DNA from: Bacteroides faecis MAJ27
GTDB lineage: Bacteria; Bacteroidota; Bacteroidia; Bacteroidales; Bacteroidaceae
DNA length: 64,000 bases
Assembly (NCBI RefSeq): GCF_900106755.1
Contig: NZ_FNNN01000003.1
Location: 1 to 64,000, forward strand
Reading direction: 5' to 3'
The notes below the pieces were generated by a model, which was not told where the DNA came from, searched no databases, and saw nothing but the letters and a program-made list of their open reading frames with translations. The position numbers were made by a program, and so were the translations under genes. Positions 54,779 to 64,000 of this stretch are shown here, piece by piece (within the stretch, counting starts at the first letter, position 1; each line of letters starts with the position of its first letter).

Positions 54779-56518
54779 TTACATTAATTTTCCTTTTTCA
54801 GCTAATGTATCATAGTTGTTTTTTAAATCTCTCCAGTCTACTTTGTGCTTTGTACTGATTCCATTGATATACTTTTCAATATTCGTATATCCGTCACCTG
54901 TACAATCTTTATTAGCATCACTTGGATCATCCGGATTCAATCCATTAGCAATTTCCCATTCATCCGGCATACCGTCACCATCCGTATCCACATACGGAGT
55001 TCCTTTGTATTCGGGGAAACCACCCATCTGACGAATATCAGTAATGATACCTTGCTTATAAGAATCTTTCGGCAAACGACGATATCTGAACTGACCGTCT
55101 TCACCCATTGATTTAGGAGCTAAGCCTGTAAGGTCACCGTTAGCATCCTTCGCCATTTTCTTGTCATAATAAGGAATACCGGTTTTTACTTCTTCGATAA
55201 TGCGTTCGTCTACAATATCGCGGCAAGGGATATTGGCACCTACATGTTTCGTTACATAATCATAAGCATCATTGGCAGATGTAATTTTAATATAAGGCAT
55301 TGCAAACGGTTCGTAGCTCCGCATCATTTCAGTATATCCGTCAGTATTTGGCTGACCTTCAATCTGTATACCACCATTCCAGTTATCTTTTGTTATTTCC
55401 GGATAACCTTCCATCACGTTACCATCAGCATATACACGACCATAAACTTTATAATTCAGTTTGCTACGTCCGGCTTCCGGTTTCAGGATACGACAACCTA
55501 CTGTATTGTTTTTGGGAGTAGCAGGACCGGGTTTATAGTAGTTATTGATCATGTTAAACATAGCCGTATAATCACCGCCGTCAGTTGAACGATGCACCCA
55601 GTTAAATATCACATTATTGACGAAGTTAAATACTCCATTCCAACCAACAGACGGATTACGGCCTGAGTTACTAGCCCAAAGGTTACGCATAAATGCACAG
55701 TTTTCACCTCCTAATGTACTGCCGAATGCATGGTTATATGTATCCAAAGCTTTTGCGGAAATCGTATTCTGAATAGTTACATTTACCGTGGCAAGCTTTT
55801 CGTCTTTGCTCTCATACTGTCCTTCACTCGGATCATACATATGACGGTAGAAAGATATATTTTCGTCCAGTCCCCATGTACATGAACAGTGGTCTATCAT
55901 GATATTACCAATCGGATTACCACCAAAGGAGTCATCACGATGCCACACTTTTGTTTCTCCACGACGGAATCTCATGTGACGTACTACTACGTCGTGTGTA
56001 TCCACCCAGAATGATTCTCCGGCAATGCAGACACCATCACCCGGTGCTGTTTGTCCGGCAATAGTAACGTAAGGTGCACGAACAATAATCGGAGATTCCA
56101 GACGAATGATACCAGCCACATTGAATACAATAATACGTGCACCACCTGTCTCACAAGCTTCGCGGAATGAACCCGGGCCACGATCATTCAGATTAGTAAC
56201 CGTAATTACTTTACCTCCACGACCACCGAAACTATACATTCCACCTCCTTCAGCACCCGGAAACGAGGGAATTCTAGCTTGTGGCAAATCATAGGGACGA
56301 CCAGCCCATGAGATATAAGGACGTCCCTCTTTTGCTTCTTTCAGTACTATAGGTAACGCTTTCTCCCATGCTTCATCAGAACGTTTCCGTTCCTCGGTCA
56401 TCATCTTTGTATAATTCGCTTTGGCTTCGTCAGTTATCTGCGGGTATTGTGCCCATACAACGGTCGGAGTCAACATTGTAGCAGCAAAGGCTACTAAAAG
56501 TACATGTTTCTTCTTCAT
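54779..56518 (-). CDS. PL1 pectate lyase (BT1023-like)
   Basis: 579 residues with signal peptide (MKKKHVLLVAFAATMLTPTVVWA). A parallel beta-helix of the PL1_2 subgroup: GGMYSFGGRGGKVITVTNLN, GPGSFREACETGG, IAGQTAPGDGVCIAG, VVRHMRFRRGE and IDHCSCTWGLDEN, where calcium-binding acids and the catalytic base arginine of the helix are expected. Near the C-terminus DTDGDGMPDEWEIANG and DANKDCTGDGYTNIEKYI form paired calcium-binding loops of thrombospondin type 3 style. It would cut homogalacturonan or RG-II backbone GalA by beta-elimination and yield unsaturated ends for GH105. It is the first enzyme gene after susD, but a 658-base gap intervenes. Confidence 0.92.
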   Translation of the reverse strand: MKKKHVLLVAFAATMLTPTVVWAQYPQITDEAKANYTKMMTEERKRSDEAWEKALPIVLKEAKEGRPYISWAGRPYDLPQARIPSFPGAEGGGMYSFGGRGGKVITVTNLNDRGPGSFREACETGGARIIVFNVAGIIRLESPIIVRAPYVTIAGQTAPGDGVCIAGESFWVDTHDVVVRHMRFRRGETKVWHRDDSFGGNPIGNIMIDHCSCTWGLDENISFYRHMYDPSEGQYESKDEKLATVNVTIQNTISAKALDTYNHAFGSTLGGENCAFMRNLWASNSGRNPSVGWNGVFNFVNNVIFNWVHRSTDGGDYTAMFNMINNYYKPGPATPKNNTVGCRILKPEAGRSKLNYKVYGRVYADGNVMEGYPEITKDNWNGGIQIEGQPNTDGYTEMMRSYEPFAMPYIKITSANDAYDYVTKHVGANIPCRDIVDERIIEEVKTGIPYYDKKMAKDANGDLTGLAPKSMGEDGQFRYRRLPKDSYKQGIITDIRQMGGFPEYKGTPYVDTDGDGMPDEWEIANGLNPDDPSDANKDCTGDGYTNIEKYINGISTKHKVDWRDLKNNYDTLAEKGKLM

Positions 56519-57075
56519 TTTTATTAGGTTTTGTGAGATTGATCATTCTAAAATACAATAATAAGACGAGAGAGGAGAGATTTTGTAATCAGTGGAGAGA
56601 AAAAATAGTGTGATTTTTGTTAGTTTTTGCCCAGTATTGAATTTATCATTTATAAATAAAATCTTTGTCTATGTTCAAAATTAGACACATGAAACTTTTG
56701 TTGTTAAACACCCAATTTTATTTTGTGCCAATTTCCAACCTCCTTATATAGTCAAGTCCGAAGTTTCACCACCACTGTTGTCTCAATCGAAGGTTCTACC
56801 TTCTGTGGCATTCGCCTTCCGTCCTAGCACCTGACGTTTGTTACAGACAATAAACGCAGCATTCATTTGGCTACCACGTCTGTATAACCAGTACCCGCTT
56901 CAATTAGAGTATTAGCGTTAAGAAACTTGACGAGCAGGCAGTAAGCATCGTCCACGGCAACACAAGAATCAGTCCAATCCTTTATTTTTATTATTATTTC
57001 AAGTAAAAATCATACCATTCTCATTTTTTTTCTGCCATTGGGAGCATTCTTGCCCTCTGCGGCTTCAAAGTAAAT
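56519..57075. other. Large gap between susD and PL1 genes with orphan coding remnant
   Basis: No complete gene. Minus-strand 57009-56863 is an open stretch of about 48 codons without a start codon (includes DWTDSCVAVDDAYCLLVKFL and ends in TGA); directly overlapping that stop is a 27-codon ATG frame (MNAAFIVCNKRQVLG). GC content here is higher than in normal intergenic DNA. It looks like a decayed coding sequence or mobile element remnant, or a structured RNA. Near the PL1 start, TATTTTAG (minus strand) is a weak -7 candidate. Confidence 0.4.
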
Positions 57076-57133
57076 GAGAAATTGCCATTTTTCCTCTCTT
57101 CTTTCATAAAAGATATGGAAAATGGCAATTTCT
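57076..57133 (-). terminator. Hairpin downstream of susD
   Basis: Arms of 17-18 bases (57077-57094 and 57117-57133, core AAATTGCCATTTT) pair with one bulge across a 22-base loop. It lies 43 bases beyond the susD stop. Without a strict T run it may attenuate rather than end transcription, a usual arrangement giving higher susC/D than enzyme mRNA. Confidence 0.7.
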
Positions 57134-57176
57134 TATGTATTCAATCCTATTTATTTAGGTAGAAAATCGGATCTTT

Positions 57177-59381
57177 TTATTCTTCCAGTGGGTCAAAAGT
57201 ACCATTGGAACCACCGTTCATGTAATCTCCCCAACCGATAGTTTGCGTCAGCGTAGTAGCACTACTCTGTATGCCTTGGTTAAATCCGAGGAAATAATAG
57301 CGGGGAAGAAATTCGATGTACAATTCTGCTTGAGAATCGTTATAGGAATCTCCCTTTTTCGTCTTGCGTATAAGATTAGCATTGTAGAATTCTCTCAATG
57401 CCTCTGTTTGAGTAGAAAGATCATTTCTCAAATCAAGAGCCGCCGGACGAGTAACTCCTGCAACTGTCAGAGGGTCGGAAGCCAATGTTGTCCCACCAAT
57501 ACCTTCTCCCTGGCCACTGTCAATCTTTACACGAAATTCAAGATTCTCACGACGCTGCCCATTGAGTGGAGTAAAACCTAGATAGCTACAGGTATTTCCA
57601 TCCCATCCGGTCAGTCTCCAAGAGGAAGGCGCTCCATCAGGTAATACAGTTCCACCATCAAACAACATCCAACGACGCAAATCATCGAAACGTTTACCTT
57701 CATAAGCCAATTCAATCTGCCGTTCATACAAGATAGCAGCCATACATGCGGCAGCATCTCCACTTAAATTGGCTTGCAAGCCATAGTTGTTTTCGGCTGT
57801 ATAGCCTACGCGGGCACGTATTCTTTGCAATTGGGCTACGGCTTCATCCAAATGCCCTGCACCACAAGCAGCTTCTGCATAGTTAAGTAACACTTCTGCA
57901 AAGCGAATTTCCATATACGGAGATGCGCTACGAGTAAAACCTGAAGCTTGTGTATACTCATATCGTGAAGTAGAATTTACATCCCGGTCGTCTGAACGTT
58001 TACGTACATAAAATCCTTTTACGTTATTCAATAAGTTGTCAGCACCGTATGTAGCTTCACTGTTTGCAGTTATATCATCTCGTAAAGCGGGAGAAGTATA
58101 CCACACGTAGTTCCAAAGCTCATAGTCAGTACCATTATAAGGATTATCGTTATTATCATTTCGAGGATCACCGGTAAATGTCCAACGGACACCCGGAAAA
58201 GCAAATGTACGGTAAAAACGCGGGTCGCGATCGATAAAAGGAAACTGTGGATTATAATCTGATTCTGATTTATCCAATTTCGTATAGGTGTTGCAGCCTC
58301 CTGGTACTTTACCATCACGCATCGGGAACATATCTACCAACATGGCAGAAGGAGTTTTTCCACCACCCCCCAAAGTATTATTTGGACGGATACCATGCTC
58401 CCAAGTATTATTCTTCCGATAATCCGGAGTTCCCTGAACAAGTGTATTATAAAGCGTTACGAATATGCCCTCCGTGTTTGGTACTTGAGAGAACATGCTA
58501 GCCCAGCCTGAAGCGTTGATACCAGGATTACTTTCATTTGCCAATCCATAACCGGCAGCTGTCAATACACCAATGGACCTTTTAATATCCTCATAAGCTT
58601 GTGTCCAACGGGTTACATCATTTGTACGGTTAAACATTGGACTGGCATACAGCAAGCGTACACGACCCAACAAAGCTACCGCCGCACCGGAAGTAACGCG
58701 ACCGTAATTTTCGCCCGACATCCATTGTCCGCTTCCTGTAAAACGAGCCAACAAGGTTTCGGCTGTATTCAAGTCATCACAGATAAAGTCAATACATGCC
58801 TTAGTAGAAGAACGAGGAACAACCGAACTGGCAATAGGTTCCAATACATCCGTAACGATAGGCACACCGCCATACCATTTCACCAGATTGTAATAACACC
58901 ATGCCCTTAAGAAATAAGCCTGGCCTAATAACTGATCTTTTTCATCCTGCGAAAGCGTACTTTCAGTTACACCAATAATTACATCGTTGACATCACGAAT
59001 ACGACCATAAACGCCTTCAAGAGGGTTTCCCTTAGTCCCTTGAAAATAATCGGGTACGGGATTATTGCCTGTCTGATAAGTCAAAGGAGCCTGCGGATTC
59101 ACAAAAACGCTGAATCCACTATACTCTTCCGTCGATTTAGACTGGTCATCAGCTAAGCCTGTACAATTGAATCTTGCAGATGCATTTGCTGCTGCATCGG
59201 GCAAACATGTTCTGTAAATAGCCGACACACGTGCAGATGCTCCACTCCAATAGTTATAAGCTTCTCTAGTTGTACTGTCATAGTTCTGTTTTTCCTCCAA
59301 AAACGAGTCGCTGCAAGAAGTGAAAATTGCTGCGGTCAGAAAAGCGAGACTACTGATACGAAAAATATTTTTTCTTTTCAT
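57177..59381 (-). CDS. SusD/RagB-family glycan-binding lipoprotein
   Basis: 734 residues; lipobox AAIFTSCSDSF. SusD-type TPR-like helices (QAYFLRAWCYYNLVKWYGGVPIV at about 148-170) and the C-terminal SusD/RagB region (YMEIRFAEVLLNYAEAACGAGHLDEAV, RIRARVGY, ILYERQIELAYEGKRFDDLRRW) are clear. It caps the barrel of the adjacent SusC transporter and binds the oligosaccharide at the cell surface. Longer than the starch SusD (about 550), mostly through loops at about 330-470, which fits a bulky, branched ligand such as RG-II fragments. It starts 12 bases after the susC stop. Confidence 0.95.
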   Translation of the reverse strand: MKRKNIFRISSLAFLTAAIFTSCSDSFLEEKQNYDSTTREAYNYWSGASARVSAIYRTCLPDAAANASARFNCTGLADDQSKSTEEYSGFSVFVNPQAPLTYQTGNNPVPDYFQGTKGNPLEGVYGRIRDVNDVIIGVTESTLSQDEKDQLLGQAYFLRAWCYYNLVKWYGGVPIVTDVLEPIASSVVPRSSTKACIDFICDDLNTAETLLARFTGSGQWMSGENYGRVTSGAAVALLGRVRLLYASPMFNRTNDVTRWTQAYEDIKRSIGVLTAAGYGLANESNPGINASGWASMFSQVPNTEGIFVTLYNTLVQGTPDYRKNNTWEHGIRPNNTLGGGGKTPSAMLVDMFPMRDGKVPGGCNTYTKLDKSESDYNPQFPFIDRDPRFYRTFAFPGVRWTFTGDPRNDNNDNPYNGTDYELWNYVWYTSPALRDDITANSEATYGADNLLNNVKGFYVRKRSDDRDVNSTSRYEYTQASGFTRSASPYMEIRFAEVLLNYAEAACGAGHLDEAVAQLQRIRARVGYTAENNYGLQANLSGDAAACMAAILYERQIELAYEGKRFDDLRRWMLFDGGTVLPDGAPSSWRLTGWDGNTCSYLGFTPLNGQRRENLEFRVKIDSGQGEGIGGTTLASDPLTVAGVTRPAALDLRNDLSTQTEALREFYNANLIRKTKKGDSYNDSQAELYIEFLPRYYFLGFNQGIQSSATTLTQTIGWGDYMNGGSNGTFDPLEE

Positions 59382-59393
59382 TATACTGTTCTT

Positions 59394-62300
59394 TTAGAAT
59401 GTTAAATTGACACCAATCGTGAATTTACGCAATGTAGGATAACTTCCGTAAGAGGTCATCGGATCGATGAAATTGTCTGGATACGGATTATAGAAGCTGA
59501 GCAAATTCTGTCCGGTAACGTTGAAACGGCAACTTTCAATGCCTATTACTTTCATATATTTTGAGGGGATAGAATAAGCCAGTGTCAAACGATTCAATCG
59601 AATACGTGTTCCACTAACTCTCCAGAATGAAGATTGTACTCCATTTACGCTAGTCCATCTCAAGTTTGGATATTCACCGTTACGATTAGCCTTCACAACT
59701 ACGTTGCCTGCTGCATCAGTTACGTCATTATATACAAACATATTATCTGTTGTCCAAAAAGAGGGCATATTCGCATATTCCAAATCATTATATTTGTTAG
59801 CCGACGTTCCCATATTTCCCAACGAATAGGCACTGGAAGGAATAAAGCTATACCCTCCCCAACCAGCGTTGAACTGGGCTGTCAGAGAAATACCTTTCCA
59901 TTCTGCACTCAAATTCATAGTCATACCATAAGGATTATTCCGATTAGACAATCGTACTTGGTCATTTTCAGTGCTGACAACCCCGTCTGGTGCAGCATAA
60001 GTACCGTCAGCCTGTCTAGCTCCGCGTACATCCTTATAAATCAACATACCAGGTTTTACATCTTCTTTATTAAGTCCCATATAGGTGGAAATATTGTATT
60101 TTGTAAAATATTCATCAATATCCTGATAGCTGCGGAACATACCTAGACACTGCATTCCCCATGAGCCCTGATCCGTACGGTCACCTCTTCTATAATCCTT
60201 GTAAGTCGGTTCTGTAACCCAGTCTCTTACCAAAATTTTATTATCACTATAACCTGTGTTAATCTGAATTTTGTATTTAAAGTCCTTGCCAATTCGATCT
60301 CTCCAGGTTGCGGACAGTTCTACACCATAAGCATCTAGTTCACCATAATTAACCTTAGCGGAGTTCGCTCCAACAATAGACGGAACAGACTCATTATAGC
60401 TAAGTAACATTTCACGATTCCATTCATAATAAGCGTCAATATTAAATGACAACCGATTATTGAGGACGTTGAAATCAAGTCCGAAGTTTCCTTTATAAGA
60501 CTTATCCCAATGGGCGTCACGGTTGACTGCAGCGTTTCTGCTATTCATTGTAAGACGGCTACCGGCCTGAGAAGTGGGATCTGTACCCAAGACAGGTCCC
60601 TTATCCAAATCCGTACCATAAGTCTGTAACCATTGCCACGGTGTCGTATTATCACGTCCGGTTAAACCGAATGATGCACGTAGCTTCAAATAGTCCACCC
60701 ATTTTACATTTTTACTAAACCAGCTTTCCTGCGAAATTATCCAACCGGCAGATACCGAGGGGAAGAATCCCCAATAGTTTTCAGGGGCAAACTTAGTAGA
60801 AGAGTCCGAACGTAGCAGGAACTCAAACAAATATCTGTCTGCATATGAATAGTTCAAACGACCGATATAAGACAAGTTTCCTGATTCATAACGAGTGAAA
60901 GTTGTTCCCGGTGTACTAGTATATTTTACCGAATTGGACTGTCCTGTTGTAAATTCATAAGGGTCGGTAACAGAACCATATAAATATTCGGTTTCCGATT
61001 CTGACTTCTCAATAGAGAACAAAGCTGCTATTGAATGTTGTCCGAAATCTCTGTTGTAAGTTGCCGTAAAGTTCATCTGATAGTTATCTGAACGCGTCAT
61101 TGAACGAGACAAATAGCCTTCGGTATCCGAAGAACTGGAGTTTACCACCAATTTTCCACCATTAGCATACAAGAATCTGGTATTCTCAAACAAACTATTG
61201 TCCGCACCATCAATTGGAGTGTATAGATGCTGCCCACTACCTGCACGATTCTCTAAATAGTAAAGTTCATAAGAGGTACCATAATCATTTGTTTTATCGG
61301 AATTAATGCTCTTTGAATAAGAAAACTTCAACTTCAATCCTTTCAACCACTTATTCCATCCGAAGTCATACTCCAGTCCAGCATTCACATTCATGTTTGA
61401 AGACATATTGCGTTTATAGTCACCGTTGTTCTGCAACACACTAAAGTTATAGTTTTGTATGTTACTCACCTGCTCATTGGTAGGACCGTAAGCGGCAACC
61501 GCATAATCACCCACATATTCGGGGATATAATAAGGATGCGTCAACAGTGTATTGTAGTCCTTCTCGGCTTGCGATCCGCCTACTTGGTTGAGTGGAGTAT
61601 TCTTTTTTCCATAATCACCCGAAACCTGGATATTTGCTTTCACCCACTTGCTTATCTTTACGTCAATACCAGCACGATAGTTCCAACGGTTGTAATCCAA
61701 CTTACCCAAATTACCATCCTGGTCAAAATAGGAAATACCGGCAAAATAGCTTGCCCTTTCAGTGGCGCCACTCAAATTCACACTGTGCTGTTGAGTCAAT
61801 GCAGCTTTCCAGTTCTTATCCAATAAATCATAGTTCAAGCTTTTCATAGCATTAAGCTCATCTTGTTGGAAAAGTTGCTTCAACGGGTCAATACCAGTTT
61901 CCGTAGGGTCTCCCATACGTACTGCATTCCACAATTTGCCATATTCATATGCACTCAACATACTTGGGCGAGATACTTCATCTGTTATACCGAATGTACC
62001 GCTATATGATATTTTAGGAGTTCCTAATTTTCCCTTCTTCGTTGTCACCAAAACAACACCATTAGCTGCACGGGCACCATATACCGCTGCCGAAGCATCC
62101 TTCAATATAGAAATACTTTCTACGACCGTAGGATCTAGGTTGTTGAAAGCTTCCGCACCTAGATTCACTGTGCTATTTCCAACTTTCACCTCCGTCGGAT
62201 AAATGTAACCATCTATCACATACAATGGAGTCAAGTTGCTTCCACCAATATCTTCTAATGCTTTATTCTGGCGAATCGAAATGCTCGCATTTTCACCCGG

Positions 62301-62783
62301 ACGGCTATCACCTCCACTTACAGAAACTCCGTTTACCAAACCTCTCAACGTATTGGATAAGCTACCGCTAGAAACGTCTTGAATTTCATCTACGGGAACC
62401 GTTGCAATAGCACCGGTTAGATGGGCCTTCTTCTGTGTGCCATAACCTACAACTACTACTTCATCCAATTGCTGTGCATCTTCCTTTAAAATAATCTTGG
62501 CCAGTTTAGAGGAAAAAGAAGAGAACCGTTGCGACACATAGCCAATATAAGATATTTCAACTTCTTTACCTGCAGGCACATTCAGCGTGAAATTTCCATC
62601 CAGATCGGTAATCGTTCCTGTAGTTGTTCCCACAACCTTTACAGCAGCCCCAATAATAGGTTGTTCGGCTTCATCCAAAACAATCCCTTTGAATGTTCTT
62701 GCATTCTGAGCCATTGCCGACATAGCCATTACAAAAGCCAAAAGCATGCACAAACATAATTTAAGTATATTCTTATGTTTCAT
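59394..62783 (-). CDS. SusC/RagA-family TonB-dependent outer-membrane transporter
   Basis: 1129 residues with signal peptide (to about residue 25, MAMSAMAQ). A carboxypeptidase-regulatory-like domain (about 28-105, FKGIVLDEAEQPIIGAAVKV) precedes the TonB box region (LDEVVVVGYGTQKKAHLTGA), the plug (about 125-240, LRGLVNGVSVSGGD, TPLYVIDGYIYP, ILKDASAAVYGARAANGV) and the 22-strand barrel ending FTIGVNLTF. No STN domain is present, so it is not a sigma/anti-sigma signalling transporter. It imports the oligosaccharide bound by the SusD partner. Encoded 31 bases after the DUF5123-type gene. Confidence 0.95.
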   Translation of the reverse strand: MKHKNILKLCLCMLLAFVMAMSAMAQNARTFKGIVLDEAEQPIIGAAVKVVGTTTGTITDLDGNFTLNVPAGKEVEISYIGYVSQRFSSFSSKLAKIILKEDAQQLDEVVVVGYGTQKKAHLTGAIATVPVDEIQDVSSGSLSNTLRGLVNGVSVSGGDSRPGENASISIRQNKALEDIGGSNLTPLYVIDGYIYPTEVKVGNSTVNLGAEAFNNLDPTVVESISILKDASAAVYGARAANGVVLVTTKKGKLGTPKISYSGTFGITDEVSRPSMLSAYEYGKLWNAVRMGDPTETGIDPLKQLFQQDELNAMKSLNYDLLDKNWKAALTQQHSVNLSGATERASYFAGISYFDQDGNLGKLDYNRWNYRAGIDVKISKWVKANIQVSGDYGKKNTPLNQVGGSQAEKDYNTLLTHPYYIPEYVGDYAVAAYGPTNEQVSNIQNYNFSVLQNNGDYKRNMSSNMNVNAGLEYDFGWNKWLKGLKLKFSYSKSINSDKTNDYGTSYELYYLENRAGSGQHLYTPIDGADNSLFENTRFLYANGGKLVVNSSSSDTEGYLSRSMTRSDNYQMNFTATYNRDFGQHSIAALFSIEKSESETEYLYGSVTDPYEFTTGQSNSVKYTSTPGTTFTRYESGNLSYIGRLNYSYADRYLFEFLLRSDSSTKFAPENYWGFFPSVSAGWIISQESWFSKNVKWVDYLKLRASFGLTGRDNTTPWQWLQTYGTDLDKGPVLGTDPTSQAGSRLTMNSRNAAVNRDAHWDKSYKGNFGLDFNVLNNRLSFNIDAYYEWNREMLLSYNESVPSIVGANSAKVNYGELDAYGVELSATWRDRIGKDFKYKIQINTGYSDNKILVRDWVTEPTYKDYRRGDRTDQGSWGMQCLGMFRSYQDIDEYFTKYNISTYMGLNKEDVKPGMLIYKDVRGARQADGTYAAPDGVVSTENDQVRLSNRNNPYGMTMNLSAEWKGISLTAQFNAGWGGYSFIPSSAYSLGNMGTSANKYNDLEYANMPSFWTTDNMFVYNDVTDAAGNVVVKANRNGEYPNLRWTSVNGVQSSFWRVSGTRIRLNRLTLAYSIPSKYMKVIGIESCRFNVTGQNLLSFYNPYPDNFIDPMTSYGSYPTLRKFTIGVNLTF

Positions 62784-62814
62784 TTTTATTATATTATAGA
62801 TTTAACTCTCTGTT

Positions 62815-64000
62815 TTATTTTAACCAACGCGGGTCACCACTACCATGACTGAACACTTCTGGAGCGCTCGGAGTAAAGTCTCCATTAGCCGGATCTGCAA
62901 ATCCCGGGTCTACGCCATAGGCTGTGGAACTCTTATCACCTGTACTTTGTCCTGTTGTTTCATTTACCGGCAAGGATCCATCAAACCAATAACAGTTGTT
63001 ATCGCAAGTTTTACTATTATCAGTACGTCCCCCCACAATACGCCGATTAAACTCACCACTACAAGAATCGAAAAATATATTCTTGCTCAAATTGACAGTA
63101 TTAGCTTGTCTATTCCAAACATTAGAATTGAAGGCTTGCTGTGTTTTAGAAATATTGTAGAATGTATTACTTGTGAAGTTCATTGAACAACTTGTCCAAC
63201 CAGCCCTAGAAGCTTGTCCACCAGCAACACGTAAGAAACGACCATTATTAGCATTCGAAACATTATAAAAAGTTGTATTACTGATTTCAAAGTCCTTTAC
63301 AAATGTACTATTTGCATTAAAATTGATAAGATCACCATCTTGGTACAGTTTGATTAAACAGTCTCTGATAATGAAATTCTGTATGGCATAGTTCTTACCA
63401 TTAATATTGACAAGATAATGACGCACATTCAATATCTCGCAAGATTGGAAAATCATTGGATTAGTAACGATTCCATAGCTATTCATTCCCAATATTTCAC
63501 TAGGTACATTACCGAATTTCAAGAAAGTTCCACCTGTCACTACGTCACAGTCGAACTCTATAAACTTCAACGCTAATCCTCCACCACATGAAATAATAGA
63601 ACCCGGACCTGTAAATTTTACTTTGGCATGATCTAGTTTATTACCACGTAATTGTACGTTGTTTACTCCAAAATCCAAATCCCCTGAAATAGTATACGTT
63701 CCTCCTGCCGCCAATTCATAGGCAACTTCAGTATCTTTTCCGCTAGTGACAGGATTGTCAGCAAACCATGTAGTCAAATCTGCTCCATCAGGAATACTCG
63801 TTGCAGGAACAAGAGTAGACCAACTCGCTTCAGTAGGCGAAGTAGCAGTTGCATTGTTTAATTTCGCATTTCCCAACGTTACAATCTCCGCCTTATAATT
63901 TGTATCGTCCAAATAGGGACACACTACAGACGCCCCGTCTATAATACTATCTTTTACAACAGTGATAGGATTAGAGGGATCATCCACAATATATAAGGAA
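62815..64000 (-). CDS. DUF4957/DUF5123-type beta-helix protein, 5' end outside window
   Basis: The C-terminal about 395 residues of a larger protein: the frame is open to the window edge, and the first possible start inside (GTG at 63987) is not convincing. The visible part is a short right-handed beta-helix with asparagine-rich rungs (GIVTNPMIFQSCEILNVRHYLVN, NYAIQNFIIRDCLIKLYQDGD, EISNTTFYNVSNANN, NLSKNIFFDSCSGEF) and ends with DPGFADPANGDFTPSAP, the DUF5123 signature. Lyase residues are not seen. Such proteins next to SusC/D in pectin loci are likely surface glycan-binding proteins. It probably heads, or precedes, the susC-susD transcript. Confidence 0.8.
   Translation of the reverse strand, partial: SLYIVDDPSNPITVVKDSIIDGASVVCPYLDDTNYKAEIVTLGNAKLNNATATSPTEASWSTLVPATSIPDGADLTTWFADNPVTSGKDTEVAYELAAGGTYTISGDLDFGVNNVQLRGNKLDHAKVKFTGPGSIISCGGGLALKFIEFDCDVVTGGTFLKFGNVPSEILGMNSYGIVTNPMIFQSCEILNVRHYLVNINGKNYAIQNFIIRDCLIKLYQDGDLINFNANSTFVKDFEISNTTFYNVSNANNGRFLRVAGGQASRAGWTSCSMNFTSNTFYNISKTQQAFNSNVWNRQANTVNLSKNIFFDSCSGEFNRRIVGGRTDNSKTCDNNCYWFDGSLPVNETTGQSTGDKSSTAYGVDPGFADPANGDFTPSAPEVFSHGSGDPRWLK

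Noticed and set aside
54517..54858. Plus-strand open frames opposite DUF3826 and PL1 genes
   Set aside because: Antisense shadows of well-supported genes with no recognisable motif.

Overview
The window looks like Bacteroides (Bacteroidetes), most likely B. thetaiotaomicron or a close relative. The reasons are a SusC/SusD pair, Bacteroides-type -7 promoter boxes (TAnnTTTG), absence of strong Shine-Dalgarno sites, and a gene order that matches, from memory, the rhamnogalacturonan-II (RG-II) utilisation locus of B. thetaiotaomicron (roughly BT0992 to BT1026; Ndeh et al. 2017). One sequence check supports this: the GH140 protein carries D187 and E284, the catalytic pair I recall for the BT1012 apiosidase. 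Locus tags are recalled, not searched.

Layout, left to right. 106-6267 (-): two GH2 enzymes. 6400-10594: a TlpA-like thioredoxin, a soluble PAS histidine kinase and an AraC regulator. 10794-17916 (-): a GH137-GH2 fusion and a GH138 alpha-galacturonidase, separated by a strict 22-bp repeat array. 18147-18680 (+): a GNAT acetyltransferase. 18662-24839 (-): an operon of GH127, GH141 and GH78. 24977-29869 (-): five genes with no evident carbohydrate role (DUF5131, nitroreductase, GIN-domain protein, alpha/beta hydrolase, PyrD-like). 30092-39185 (+): an operon of GH95, GH105, GH140 and a GH78-GH33 fusion, ending in a strong terminator. 39315-43076: a fimbrillin-like lipoprotein, an SDR and a patatin. 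43254-64000 (-): a DUF5123-type protein (cut by the window edge), SusC, SusD, PL1, DUF3826, GH43-like, a GH143-GH142 fusion, GH78, GH28 and a pectin methylesterase-type hydrolase.

Together these genes form a nearly complete outfit for RG-II. Surface binding and import would be by SusC/SusD and the DUF5123 protein. Backbone cleavage would be by PL1, GH28, GH105 and the esterase. Side-chain removal would use enzymes for L-galactose, GlcA, GalA, rhamnose, fucose, aceric acid, apiose, Kdo, Dha and arabinose. Enzymes for other linkages (GH106, GH139, further SusC/D and hybrid regulators) are expected to the left of the window.

The system is known, so I do not claim a new one. The less explained items are the GTTTC/GAAAC array, in-frame repeat insertions in two loops of one GH2 domain, a DUF3826-like domain fused to the esterase and also encoded alone in the same cluster, a PyrD paralogue with an altered active-site loop, and a 658-bp gap after susD holding an orphan coding remnant.
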